Positions 10,196 to 23,052 of a stretch of 64,000 nt of DNA are shown one piece after another. The notes below the pieces were generated by a model. It saw nothing but the letters and a program-made list of their open reading frames with translations. It made no database searches and was not told the origin of the DNA. The translations under genes and the position numbers were made by a program. The stretch is from Zingiber officinale (Eukaryota; Streptophyta; Magnoliopsida; Zingiberales; Zingiberaceae), in the NCBI RefSeq assembly GCF_018446385.1, contig NW_024589868.1:62001-126000 (forward strand), read 5' to 3'. Each line of letters starts with the position of its first letter. Position 1 is the stretch's first letter.

Positions 10196-11600
10196 TTAGG
10201 ATGCATATCGTACCTGCTCCGTAGCCTGCATTTGTTCCTAAGAACCCGTATTGTTCTGATCAGGATATATTTGACAGAGAGAGACAACACTTCTGTTCTT
10301 GGAGATGCATCTTGGATATTACTGAAGATATGCTAACAAATTTACCAAACAATTTGTCTGCCTTCACTTGTAAAGGGTTATCATGTGATCTCCACTGTTT
10401 GTGGATAGAATAAAGTTGTTCATTTTATTTATCAATGCCAAAGGCATTTTATTATATGCTGAAGGATTGGAACTCAACTGGAGCATGATGTAAATAGCTT
10501 GAGATATCAGTGTAGCTCACTTTAGTTAAGATTTACAAAGCCTAACAAGAAGGATTGTGCGGTGCTACGGTTTAGACTGCGGCGCTAGATGTTCAAAGCA
10601 TCACTTTGGTAGAACCAGCTAAATATGTTACTGCCCCTCTAACATCTGAGATTAGTACCTTATAATTATTTTTTAAGTATTTGGTTACACTTTCATTTGA
10701 TATATTCCTGATGTTCCAGTAGTTGGTAATCTTTTGATATACAGTGTGTGGGAATTTATATTGGGTCATACATAAATTGATCTTGTCATTCAGATGAATA
10801 AAATTTATGAAAGAAAATATTTAGATATTTGAGTAAAAATTAAAAGGATTCCCTATAGTATTGGAAAATGTTTTTTTTAAAAGACATTTTATCTTTTATT
10901 TTATTTTGAGAAATTTTCTTTATGCAGACTAATTCTAGGAAGAGCATGGTCTCTCGTCTATAATCTCAGGTCCCTTTTGTAATTTGCACGTTGAATCATG
11001 GTTGAAGTTCGGTTAAAATTAACTATGATTTTTCTTGGATCATCTTTTTACTTAGGTTATAGTTTGGAGTCGTCGCGATAGGTGGATTGTTGGTCATTGA
11101 GTAAAAGGAGTGGTCCGTAGTCCGTCGGCAGCCTCCAGGCTAAATTATAACTTGAGTAGGAAGATGAATTCAGAAAAGATTACAATCAATTTTGATCAAA
11201 TTTTGACTATAATCCAAGATGTCAATTACGGAATGGACTAAGAGAAGATAAGGACAAGGAGTCTAGGAGATCCCTCTTCAATTCTAGTGAGATGATAAGT
11301 TGTCTTATGAAAATTTTTTATCGGCCAATAAATTAGGAGGGGCTATAGTACTTTATTTCATTATTATTGAATAAAAGTATTTCTTTTAGTTCTCGTGTGT
11401 ATATTTTTGGGAGAATTTTTTTTTTTACTCTCTAGTCATTTAATAGTCAGCTATAAGTTTTTGATGTTATGATTAGGGATAATAATTTTTTCCTAACCGT
11501 ATTCAATTTAAATGGAGGAGTATATTTGATTAATTATTAATTATTTTTTGTTGGTATTTTATATAGATGTTTAATTTATTTTGCTGTTTAAAAGACTTTT

Positions 11601-11637
<37 letters not shown>

Positions 11638-11673
11638 TACTAAATTTTGAATAACCTCTTTCGGCAGCACTAA
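10196..11673. other. 3' UTR and intergenic DNA
   Basis: The first few hundred bases are probably the 3' UTR of the INO80D-like gene. The rest is AT-rich, with a T-run at about 11600-11631. A moderately complex stretch at 10930-11330 could be an old transposon remnant, but I find no terminal repeats or coding region. Confidence 0.4.
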
Positions 11674-11693
11674 TGGGCCTATAACTTGGCCCA
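11674..11693 (+). promoter_or_regulatory. Paired site II (TGGGCC) promoter motifs
   Basis: TGGGCC at 11674-11679 and its inverted copy GGCCCA at 11688-11693 lie 62-82 bp before the ATG of the TXNL4B-like gene. Site II elements of this kind are common in plant housekeeping and growth-linked promoters and are bound by TCP factors (established). Their role here is inferred. Confidence 0.55.
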
Positions 11694-11755
11694 ACAGCTC
11701 AACCTAACAAATATGTTTGGGGTTCTCAGGTCTTGGTCGGAGATAGGGAGGAGGG

Positions 11756-13320
11756 ATGAGCGGGTTCCTTCTGCCGACGCTGACGACGAAGCGCGACGTC
11801 GATAGCATCATACGTGATACCCTCGACACGGTCCTCCTCCTCCGCTTTGGCCGGGCCGCCGATTTCCTCTGCCTTCACCTCGACGACATCGTACCCTCCC
11901 TTCTCCCTCTCTTCTTATTCTTTTCTCTCTTTCTCAATCTATCTCTCACCTGTTGTGGTCTTCTTCACCCGCAGCTCTCTAAGTCGGCTTGGAAGGTCTC
12001 CAAGTTCGCAAATATCGCGCTGGTGGATGCCGACGCTGAGGAGGTGCAGGTCTATCTCAACTACTTCGACATCACCTTGCTTCCCTCCACCGTCTTCTTC
12101 TTTAATGCTCATCATATGAAGATGGACTCGGGGTAATTCCAATCATACCTTACTTAATTTCTTCTGTGTACTACTTAACGCCTGGTTCTCTCACTTAATA
12201 GGATATTTCATTTCTAGAAATTAAAGCAGCAATTTTGTTCTTCCCTTCCCAAAATTTGATTGGCCTACGATAATTTCAACAGTCTGATATCTTATACCAC
12301 AATGCAATAGTAGGGATATTTCTCTCTATTAATCATTGCCACTCTGTTTTTTTATTAACATATACAATGTGATGTGGTGATTTTACCTTTTAAATATTGT
12401 TTTTGCAGATATATCATGTACAATCTTGGATATTAAATTTCTCTATTATTGTGTTTCAGGACTCCTGACCATACTAAATGGGTTGGATCTTTTTATACCA
12501 AACAGGATTTAATTGATGTCCTAGAGGTGAGTATCGTATATTCGCCTTAGAAAGACTTCAGTTGAAATAAGAAATTTGATACTGTTCCTTCATAAAAAAA
12601 TGTGGATTGATTTTTTTTTTTGTTTTTGTTTCAATGTTACTATTTTAGACATCAATGAGAAGTATTTTATAATTCACATATTAGTGATATTTCTTTGAAC
12701 AATGCCTAAAGTTATCAATGGGAAGCATTTGTATAATTAAGTTTCATCAATTATATCAGCAAATTATATTATGGAGGAACTGACTTGAGATAACAAATTT
12801 GACTCTAGTTAGCTTCAATAGGTTTCATGATCTATTATCAATGTTTCAGTCCTTGTTGTTTATACATCACCCTGCATAACATTCTTGGATGGTAAAGGGT
12901 TGTTTCTTTTGGTGTACCTTTACACAATTTCTGACTGCGGGGAGTATGTTTTGCATAGAAATTTCTTCCTGCACATCTTGGTTGCAATATTTCATTCCAA
13001 CTCATTGTTTCTTGCTGAAATGTTCACTAAACTGGTCAATGTTTCAATAACATTGGGCATGTATTCTATTTAGAAATCTTGATAAATTTGAATCCAGTAA
13101 CATACGTACTACATTACCTAAACCAACCAGAGTGGTACACTGTTCCATTTTGCCTGAGTTCATTATGTGATTTAGCCTTGACAATTCGTTTCTTAATCTC
13201 ATATATTTTCACCTTCTTCAGGCTATATTTAGAGGAGCAATGAAAGGTAAGCTCATCGTCAGGTGTCCACTTCCACCAGAAAGAATTCCCAAGTACCGAT
13301 TGCTCTTCAAAGACGTATAA
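11756..13320 (+). CDS. TXNL4B: Thioredoxin-like protein 4B (DIM1/DIB1 family, U5 snRNP-associated)
   Basis: Four exons (11756-11890, 11975-12132, 12460-12526, 13222-13320) encode 152 aa, the usual family length of about 150. The start MSGFLLPTLTTKRDVDSII and the motifs VLRFGR-like LLLRFGR, STVFFFNAHHMK, TPDHTKWVGSF and FRGAMKGKLIV follow the human TXNL4B pattern. They differ from the shorter DIM1/YLS8 paralogue. The fold is thioredoxin-like, but there is no CxxC redox pair. In animals the protein binds PRP6 and acts in pre-mRNA splicing; a nuclear splicing role here is inferred. All introns are GT-AG and phases agree. The first intron is only 84 bp, has a length divisible by three and contains no in-frame stop, so retention would add 28 hydrophobic residues. 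A neighbouring site II pair fits steady expression. Confidence 0.93.
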
Positions 13321-14724
13321 GAGCTGTGTCCATGTTAGAAGCACTCATAGTGTAATTAGCTGCATGGTCTAAATGAGTATCCAAGTAATGACTGGCACTT
13401 TTACTCCATTGTCAATTTGCATCTTGTAAGTTCTAATTCCTACAGTGTGTATATATATAATAACATGATCTTTTTGAATTTTTATTGAATGATCCATATG
13501 CTCAATTGTTTGATTTTTGTGCAATTGTGTGATTACCATTGCAAGTTAAAGAAGCATAAAACATGCAGGAGTATTTGATGTGTTGAATTGTTAAGAGAAC
13601 TGAAATAGACAATGCAGAGAGTTTATGTTCAGCATGAGTACAGTTCAGTTCAACCCTTCACACAAGGATTTTTTGAACCCATTGGGGACGATGCTGTTAT
13701 TTTCGTTATAGCAAACAGACAGAAAGCGAAGTTAAACCTTAGATCTTCCCTCTCTAATGTTCTTTAATCGAAAGATAAACTGACTACCAATAAATCGAAC
13801 AGAAAATGAAGTTGAGAAAGAGGGGAATTTAAATCAGCTACTATAATTTCCGAGGACAGGCAGTAAGGGAAAAAAATGTTGAAATTTTGTTCATAATGTT
13901 TGAATTATTTACCAAAGAAAAAAACAGCCGGATATGAAAACAATTGTATATAAAAAATGGGTAGCTCTATTTATATGACCGGGTGCTTTTGTTTGTGCAG
14001 TTATACTATAAAATAAATTTGTATATAAATTTTAAAGTAATACATCGAACAGAGCAACATTGGGCATTTCTAATATAATTTAATTGCTTTAACAATGTAA
14101 TTTGATAATCCAAATTTTTCATAGCTGGAGAGTGAATTGTAAATATTTAAATGATAATTTAGATATTCTATTATTACACTATAATCTCGGGAGCACTTTT
14201 GAGTTACTAATATTTAGTAATTTAAAAAGCAAATAAGCACGAATTCACTTTAAAATTTATGTGAATAAAAATATTTTTTATTATAATCTACATAACATTG
14301 AGGTATACTCATTTATCTAATCAATTTAATCTTATAATGTTCATTGATCCTCACTCGGTTGGTTGGAGGGTGAGAAATTTATTATAATAGGTAGGGGTTA
14401 ATTTTTAGGGATGAATCTCTCAGAAATGAAACTCCTCAATTCATTTCTATCCATTTGTCTGTCGACTATAAGCTGATCCTACAATTTACATCCCTTTACA
14501 TGATCTGAGACGGATTGTAAAGGGTGTTTGGGATGAGTGTAATCACGTTTTTTTACTACAATTGATCTCTGCTCGGTTACCCCCATATATTTTGGTACCT
14601 GCATGAGTATTTGCTTAAATAGGTATTGAGATCGATTTTTAACGGATACATAATATCTCGTTAGGTATCTAATCTCCCCATATAAAGGACTATTACACTT
14701 GGATAAAATCCCTCGTGATTTACC
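13321..14724. other. 3' UTR and AT-rich intergenic DNA
   Basis: Probable 3' UTR of the TXNL4B-like gene followed by AT-rich DNA up to the copia fossil. I see no open frame with family resemblance. The stretch 14340-14720 has higher complexity and could be part of an older repeat, but nothing identifies it. Confidence 0.4.
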
Positions 14725-15766
14725 TATTAGTTATAAATGTATGAAATAATATGATATGTAAACAAAAATCAAATTGTAAACATTTACAGTGATTTGCAAG
14801 GATGAATCCCGTTCTTCGTGCTCGTCGTAGGAAGATTCGTGCTCATTGTCGGAAGAGCAATTACAAAATAAAGAACTCTTCAATGGTCACAAACCAAATC
14901 CCAAAATTATACTTGAATGTTCCTTTTTTTAAGATAAGTAGGATAAGCTCTCTTTTCTCATATTGCACTTGACGCAACATACATAAAGAAACAAGTGAGG
15001 TATCTGGGTAGTTTTTGTAACTACCCACACCTCCCACTTCTCACACGTCCAACATCTCTCACTCGTTTAAGTCAAGCCATTAAGACTAGTTAGTCACAAA
15101 GACTAAATAAGTCACATAGATTATATAAGAGTTTAGTCATAAAAGCCATATTAGAACATCCAATCCATATTTAGATAAAATAGTTCGTGCAACAGCAAGC
15201 ACATTGAGCGATAGTCGCTAAGAAGATTGTTACACTTTATATAGCCACTCTTGGAGCGATCAATGCTAACAAAGTTGTTATACTTTACTTAGCCGCTCTT
15301 CCAAATGAATCAGAGATACTCTCACAATAGCACATAGCCTCTCTCCTGGTAGTACATATCCGTTATCCAGAAAACATCCAATCTCCTGATGGTATACAGT
15401 CATTATCTTGAAGATATTAATGTCTTTCTAGTTAACCCAGATTAAATAATCTTCATTTACATCAATATAAACATCTCTAATCCCTTATAATGATTATTAT
15501 GCCAAGAATATATTCTATATTCAATATTTATAATCATTTCTATACATAATAGAAATGGGTTGATCGGTAAATAACATCAAAAGTTGCAAATCTATTTAAT
15601 TTTCCCTTTTAGCTAGAATCTATTCATTCTAATCAATTATTTTCCTAGTTATGCTTCGTAGATCAAATCATATATAGTCATAGGATATATGCTAAAGTAG
15701 CAGTCATTGATTAAAACTTAAGTAAACAGCTAAATAATCACTTAAGATAAAATTGAGATTAACTTA

Positions 15767-16486
15767 TGATCCGGCAGTAAGAATGGGGGGCCCACTTCCT
15801 GAAGGGTCTCAGCTTGAGGAACGAAGGGCTAAGCGGTTAACTGCCGAGCCGAGCAGCCGGGTAGGTCCGAGCGGGGCTAGAGATAACCCACCCATGGGCT
15901 TGGGTTTTCGACGCCAAGGCAGGAATATCGAAGGGTCGAACGGGAGTCCGATCGGCCGGGGTCAAAGGGCCGAGTTGTCCGTTCGGCCAAAATAAGGGCG
16001 AGGGTACAAAGGTGGCCGAGCGGTCTACGCGCTCGGCTCGGGATATAGGATATCATCAGAAGCATGTCTGATGATGAGGTCGTACACAAGATCGCACGAG
16101 GGAAGATCTTGCCTTCACATCATGGAAAGGTTGATACAGTAGCAGTATGGTCTCACGGACGTCTGCCTGACAGATCCATATCTGGGCATGTCCCTTCTGA
16201 CAGACTCATACCTGGGCATGGTCAAAGACAGGTGGTTACTTTGACTGTCACGCCCAGGCTTCTTCGAGAGGTCTATATAAGGCCTCCATTTCTTCACCGG
16301 AGGTATGCAAAGTCTTCATCTGGGAGCCACCTTTTTGTTATTCCTCGCCTGACTTGAGCGTCGGAGGGCCGTCGCCGGGACACCCATCCCGGCTCGGTTT
16401 TGTTGCAGGTTCATCGGAGCACTTGAGGATTCAGCAGGAAGCGCCACGTGCCCAGTGTCCGTTGACTCCTGGTTCGGACAAGATCA
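15767..16486 (+). repeat. 5' LTR of the Tat element
   Basis: 720 bp, TG..CA ends, with a TATA motif (TCTATATAAGG) at about 16272-16282. It contains one hairpin unit (GCCGAGCG..CGCTCGGC, 16015-16037) of the same type that is amplified in the LTR at the left edge of the window. Confidence 0.95.
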
Positions 16487-16531
16487 AATTGGCGCCGTCT
16501 GTGGGAACGCTCCTGCATCCGATAGGAAACA

Positions 16532-17683
16532 ATGGACGAGGCTGGACGACAACGCACGGTGACGCTTTCGAGGGAAGAACTCGACGCTCTGGTCGAGATA
16601 AGGGCCGCTAAACTGGTGGAACAAAAACAGAAAGCAGCGGCCGAACAGCCTGAGCAACAAGCAACATCTGCGTCGGGTGGCCGAGCGGAAGCACCTCCAG
16701 CCACCGTCGCATTCCACCGGGCCTTATTTCGCACCCCTGAAGTCGTACTAGCTCAAAGAGATAGAGACTCTTCATCAGACGAAATGCCAAGGCGAGACGA
16801 CAGAAAAGGGAAAGCTCCCCGGGCGGACTCATCTCCCGAGCGGACCAATCGCCAATTCTCGGAGGCTATTCTACGAGACCCTCTGCCCAAGCACTACGTG
16901 TCTCCAACGATCGGCGAGTACAATGGAACAACGGACCCGGATGATCATCTGGGTAAGTTTGATAACACAGCCACGCTCCATCAATACACCGATGGAGTGA
17001 AGTGCCGCGTCTTTCTTACCACTCTCTCGGGATCGGCTCAACGGTGGTTCCGGAGGCTGCCGGACGGATCCATCACCAGCTTCAAAGAATTCCGAACGGC
17101 CTTCCTCCACCACTTCGCTAGCAGTCGGCGTTATCAGAAGACAAGTGTCAGCTTGTTTGCCATCAAGCAAGAGCCAAAAGAATCGCTTCGAGCTTACATC
17201 CAGCGATTCAACCAAGTGGCGATGGACATCCCAACGGCCACCTCGGAGACGATGATGAACGCCTTCACGCAAGGCCTTATGGATGGGGACTTCTTCCGGT
17301 CGCTCATCCGAAAGCCGCCCCGAGATTATGATCACATGCTACATCGCGCCAACGAATACATAAACGTGGAAGAAGCGCAAGCCGCCCGGAAAAAGGAAAC
17401 TCCAACCGATCGCGCACCTGTCCATGCCGAGCGGAAACAGCACATCGCTCAGCAGCCACCCAGAGGACCGAGGGCCGAAGCAATTCGATCCCCCCACGCC
17501 AGATCGCATGTACAAGAAGTGGCTGCCGCTCGGCCCAAGCCAAAGAAGAGGTGGACTCCTATGTTCTGCTCCTTCCACCAGTCGGATACGCACAACACGA
17601 GGGATTGTCGAAGTTTACCTTTCGTGGCTAATCCCGTTCCCAGGAAAGCCGAACGACGGTCGCCTCCCATCGACAGGAGGTAA
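16532..17683 (+). mobile_element. Tat element: gag region
   Basis: This encodes a retrotransposon gag (PF03732-type) domain, with the typical core around EYNGTTDPDDHLGKF and RWFRRLPDGSITSFKEF. A Cys/His knuckle of C-x2-H-x4-H-x4-C form lies near the end; this is a variant seen in Tat/Athila elements rather than CCHC. It is fossil virus-like material, listed as a part only. Confidence 0.85.
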
Positions 17684-17998
17684 AGGACCCATGAAGCTGA
17701 CCGAACCTGCACCGAGAGGCGACATCACCAGACGCCCGATCGGCACCGATCCCCGAGACAGGAGAATCGCCGGGCGTCCAGAGAACGGTCCCGGCCGGCC
17801 ACTCGGGAAGAGGAAAACAGGAGAAATACTTCCCGGGGCGAGATCAACGTTATTGCTGGCGGGCCGACCGGAGGAGACTCCAACCGAGCCCGAAAGGCGG
17901 GCGTCCGGCAGCTGCAGATTCACGCGGTCGGCTGTAGCCAAGAGCGGGCAAGTGGACCGGAAATCACTTTCGGGCCCGGAGACTTAGAAGGAGTAGAA

Positions 17999-20389
17999 GT
18001 GCCCCATGACGACGCGCTGCTCATTAAAGCGGTAATAGCAAATTACACCATTCACCGCATATTTGTTGACACAGGGAGCTCGGTCAACATCATGTTCAAG
18101 AAGGCGTTCGATCAGCTGCAAATTGATCGAGCCGAGCTGCTGCCCATGATGACCCCGCTCTACGGGTTTACAGGCAACGAAGTTCAGCCGGTCGGACAGA
18201 TCCGGCTGGCCACCTCGCTGGGAGAAGAGCCGCTCAGGAGGACCAGGATAATAAACTTCGTGGTGGTCGACTCTCCATCGTCCTACAACGTCATTTTGGG
18301 ACGACCGGCGCTCGGCGAATTCCGAGCGGTTGTCTCAACCTTCCACCAGAAGATAAAGTTCCCCGTGGAGGACAAAGTAGGAGAAGTGCGTGGAGATCAG
18401 CTAGCAGCTTGTCGGTGCTATATAGAGATGATCCGAGCAGAAGCTTGTTCCGCTCGGAAGGCGCCTCGAATCGAGGTACACGCCATAACCGAGAAACCTC
18501 CTGCTTTAATTTATGATGAAAAGGAGGAAGTTCAGATCCATCCGACCCGATCGGAGGCCACGACTTTTATCGCCTCTGATCTGGAGGAAGAACAGAAGGA
18601 GAAGCTGATCCAATGCCTTCAACGAAATCATGATGTCTTCGTCTGGTCGACACATGAGTTGCCCGGAATTTCGCCGAGCCTGGCGCAGCATGAGTTGCAT
18701 GTCCGGCCGGACGCTCGGCCTGTGAAACAGAAGAAAAGAGATTTCAGTGCCGAGCAGAATGCCATCATCCGGGTAGAAGTAGAAAAACTTCTGAAGGCCG
18801 GCCACATACGCGAGGTGCAGTTCCCGAGCTGGCTGGCCAACGTGGTATTGGTCTCCAAGCCGGGCGGCAAGTGGAGAGTCTGCATCGACTTTCGGGACTT
18901 AAACAAAGCATGCCCCAAGGATTTTTATCCCCTGCCCCGGATAGATCAGCTGGTGGACTCTACGGCCGGCTGCGAATTAATTTGCATGCTTGACGCCTAC
19001 CAAGGATATCATCAAGTGCCGCTCGCTCGGGAAGATCAAGAAAAAGTAAGCTTCGTAACGGCCGACGGCACTTATTGCTACTACGTGATGCCGTTCGGAT
19101 TGAAGAATGCCGGGGCCACCTATCAACGCTTGATGAATAAAGTATTCCGGGAGCAGATCGGGCGGAATCTGGAAGTTTATGTAGACGACATTCTTATTAA
19201 ATCCGTCCGAGCGGCAGATCTCTTCAAGGATATGGAAGAAACCTTCCGGACGCTGCGCAAATATGGGGTCAAGCTAAATCTCCAGAAGTGCCTGTTCGGA
19301 GCAAAAGGAGGGCGTTTCTTGGGATATATAGTGACCGAGCGGGGAATTGAAGCCAACCCCAGCAAGGTGAAAGCTCTGCAAGACATGCTTCCTCCCAGAA
19401 ACACAAGAGAAGTGCAACGGTTGACCGGTCGGATAACTGCTCTGTCCAGATTTATCTCCAAAATCGCCGACCGGAGTCTGCCATTCTTCAAGATCCTGCG
19501 CAAGGCTACTAAGTTCCAGTGGGACGAAGAGTGTGACCGAGCATTTGAAGAGTTGAAAATATATCTAAATTCTCTGCCTGTGCTGGCCAAGCCGATCGGG
19601 GGTGAGTCACTTTATATGTATCTGTCGTCAACTGAGCATGCTGTAGGATCAGCACTTGTAAGGGCGAGCGGTGAAGAGCAGCCGGTGTATTTTCTAAGTC
19701 ACATTCTAAAAGATGCTGAATCCCGTTACACTGGGCTCGAGAAGTTGGCCTTCGCTTTGGTTCTGGCCGCCCGGCGCCTTCGACCCTATTTCTTGGCTCA
19801 CACCATCATTGTCCAGACGAACACTCCACTCGGAAGAGTACTGTTGAATCCAGAAGCGTCCGGACGGCTTATCAAGTGGACGACAGAATTAAGTGAATTT
19901 GACATCCAATATCAGCCCCGCTCGGCGATCAAAGCCCAATCCTTGGCTGATTTTGTGACCGAGGTCCAAAGGCCAGAGCCGGAAGTTATGTGGAGAATAT
20001 ATGTGGATGGATCCTCTACTCGGCTCGGAAGTGGGCTCGGAATATTATTACTCTCACCGCAAGAAGAAAAGATGCACCTATCCGTCCGGCTAGATTACAA
20101 AGCTACTAACAATGAAGCAGAATATGAAGCCCTTATAGCCGGATTGCAGGCAGCACGGCATGTGGTAGCCGGTCGGGTGACACTTTATTCGGATTCACAA
20201 TTGGCCACTCAGCAGCTTTCCGGCACCTTTGAAATCAACTGTGTTCGGCTCAAACTTTACGCTGAGGCCTTTGAAAAACTCAAAGCTACTTTCCGAGAGG
20301 TGCTTATTCAGAAGATTCCCCGAATGGAGAACCAGGCTGCCGATGAGTTAGCCAAACTCGCGAGCTCAATAACGCCGGTCGCCATTTAG
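17999..20389 (+). mobile_element. Tat element: protease, reverse transcriptase and dual RNase H region
   Basis: A retropepsin motif (FVDTGSSVNI) comes first. The reverse transcriptase follows with the YVDD catalytic box (VYVDDILIKS) and the fingers/palm motif PLPRIDQLVD. A first RNase H domain and then a second, plant-type RNase H (starting near RIYVDGSSTRLGSG) complete the region. The doubled RNase H supports the Tat assignment. Confidence 0.9.
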
Positions 20390-20410
20390 CAACCAATTGA
20401 AAAAACACTG

Positions 20411-21637
20411 TTGGTGGCACATGTCGACCGGATGCAAGGCCTCACGTTTCCAAATGACTGGAGGACACCTATTATAGAATTCCTCCGTTCGGGCACCACT
20501 CCATCCGAGGAATATGCAGCCCGGCTCCTTAGAAGAAGAGCCGGTCGGTTTACACTCATCGGAGATCAGCTGTACAAGAAAGCTTTCTCGCGCCCTTTGA
20601 TGAAATGTGTAAGCTCGGAGGACTCAGCTTACATCCTTCAGGAAGTACATCAAGGATCATGCGGGGGTCATCCGGGCGGGCGCTCGTTGGCCAAGAAGAT
20701 CCTCTTGGCCGGATACTTTTGGCCAACTTTACAAACAGATGCCGCTCGGACAGTATCTACCTGCCTTTCATGCCAGAAGTATCACAACTTCTCCCACCGA
20801 CCGGCTGAAGAAATGAAGGCGTCAAGCGTTTCATGCCCGTTCGACCAATGGGGAATGGATATTGTCGGTCCATTTCCGATGGCGGCCGGGCAGAGGAAAT
20901 TCTTACTAGTGGCGGTAGACTACTTCTCCAAGTGGGTGGAAGCCGAGCCGCTAGCAAAGATTACTGAACAAATGGTTAAAAAATTCATCTGGCAACACAT
21001 CATTTGTCGGTTCAGCATCCCTCGCCGACTAGTGTCCGACAACGGGCGACAGTTCACAGGAAAGATGTTAGAGGATTGGTGCAAGAGCTACGGCATTGAG
21101 CAACATTTCACATCCGTGGCCTATCCTCAGAGCAACGGTCAAGCTGAGGTGGCCAACCGGGAAATTCTCCGTATTCTGCGCGCTCGGCTCGACCACTTGG
21201 GAGGAAGTTGGCCGGATGAAGTGCCGGGCGTCTTGTGGGCCATCCGAACGACGCCGAAAGAAGGGACAGGAGTCACACCGTTCCATCTGGTGTATGACGG
21301 CGAAGCGGTTATTCCGGTTGAAGTCGGCGTCGAATCCGTCCGGGTCCAGTGTTATGATGAAGGCAACGCCAAGCGGAGAAACATGGAGCTGGATTTGGTC
21401 GACGAAGAGCGTGCCAAGGCATCCGTCAGGCTGATGGCGTACCGTCAGCGAATGAAGCAAAACTACAACCGGCGCGTCATTCCCAGATCATTCCAGGTCG
21501 GCGATCTTGTCTGGAAGAAAGTCAAGCCGGTCGGCGACGTCAGCAAGCTTGAAGCCCCATGGCAAGTCCCTTCAAAATCATTGAAAAGCTCCGCTCGGGC
21601 GCGTATTACCTGGAAGACGAGGACGGTCGGCAGCTAG
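20411..21637 (+). mobile_element. Tat element: integrase region
   Basis: It has an HHCC zinc-binding region (HQGSCGGHPGGRSL .. CLSCQKYHNF) followed by the D,D,E core: MDIVGPF, LVSDNGRQF and YPQSNGQAEVANRE. No chromodomain is seen after it. Confidence 0.9.
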
Positions 21638-21988
21638 ATAGACCGTGGAGCGCGAACCACCTCCAGCCTTACCGGGCGGGGTGCAAGGTGTATCACTGTG
21701 AATCACCCAGTGTACTTCATTTTTCGACTAAATACTTGAAATGCAGAAATGAAAAGTCAAAAGAGCGAATACAAGGCATTATCATCTCACCCGAAGACCC
21801 CGAGCCGTTTGGCCGGGCTGCATACTATTATGGCAGGATGGGAGACCGAAACCCTGCGCTGTTCAGGATGATAGAGGGAGGTTATTGCCTTGTATTCTGA
21901 AGAGTGTCTTATGTTCTCCTAACTCCACGGGTGTTCGGGAGTAGGGAATTAATGCAGATCTCCGCTGGTCGCCAGGGAGCGAAGGCCC

Positions 21989-22690
21989 GAGCCGCTCGGC
22001 CGGGTATACGGTATCCGAGCCGTTCGACCGGGTATATGGTATCCGAGCCCAGCGCTCGATGTGAAGGCCCGAGCCGTTCGGCCGGGTATATAGTCTCACT
22101 TGAAGGCCGACGAGCTCCGTCGTTAAAAATCGAGAGCCGCGCCGACTGGCTATAAATATCCGCGCCGACGAGCTCCGTCGTTAAAAATCGAGAGCCGCGC
22201 CGACCGGCTATAAATATCCGCGCCGACGAGCTCCGTCGTTAAAAATCGAGAGCCGCGCCGACCGGCTATAAATATCCGCGCCGACGAGCCCCGTCGTTAA
22301 AAATCGAGAGCCGCGCCGACCGGCTATAAATATCCGCGCCGACGAGCTCCGTCGTTAAAAATCGAGAGTCGCGCCGACCGGCTATAAATATCCGCGCCGA
22401 CGAGCTCCGTCGTTAAAAATCGAGAGTCGCGCCGACCGGTTATAAATATCCGCGCCGACGAGCTCCGTCGTTAAAAATCGAGAGCCGCGCCGACCGGCTA
22501 TAAATATCCGCGCCGACGAGCTCCGTCGTTAAAAATCGAGAGCCGCGCCGACCGGCTATAAATATCCGCGCCGTCGAGCTCCGACGCTAAAGATCGAGAG
22601 ACGAGCCGGCGTCTATAAATAATCCGAGCAGGATGTCGACGAGTCCCGTCAAAGATCAGGAGCCGCGTCGACCGGCTATGAATACCCCGG
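21989..22690 (+). repeat. 58-bp tandem array (about 8-10 copies) and adjoining 28-bp repeats in the Tat element
   Basis: Units start at 22106, 22164, 22222, 22280, 22338, 22396, 22454 and 22512 with exact 58-bp spacing and near identity. Two diverged units follow to about 22690. Each unit carries a partly palindromic GACGAGCTCCGTCG and the TATA-like motif GGCTATAAATAT. Before the array, at about 21989-22095, are three or four 28-bp repeats of the form CCGAGCCGYTCGGCCGGGTA. Tandem arrays in the 3' non-coding part are known for Tat/Ogre elements and can seed satellites. Confidence 0.95.
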
Positions 22691-23052
22691 GTGGATGAAT
22701 GAATACCATAGAAACCGCGGAAACCACAAGTATGATAACATCTAGGCCCGCTCGGATGTGTGTGTCCTTCGGTAGTCGTTCGTTGAATTCACGTAGGCCA
22801 GATGTGTATAGCGAGTATGCTCTTGGACTCGGGGACTCGAAGCATGAATGTTAAATGAACAGAAGATAATACTCAGACAGAAGTAGAGACTTGCATTAAA
22901 ATAAGAAAATACCGAGCGGCAGCTACAAAAATTTTATATCCGCTAAGCGGATGAAATACTAAAGTTTTACACGCCTCACTCCGGGTCCTCGAAATTAAAA
23001 AAGGCATCCGGGATGTCGTCGATCATGGCCGCCAGTTCAGGAGGAGGGATGC

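Noticed and set aside
15753-16357. Open frames within the 5' LTR and their near copies in the 3' LTR (25807-26381)
   Set aside because: They are repeated in both LTRs only because the LTRs are identical, and they span promoter and leader sequence.
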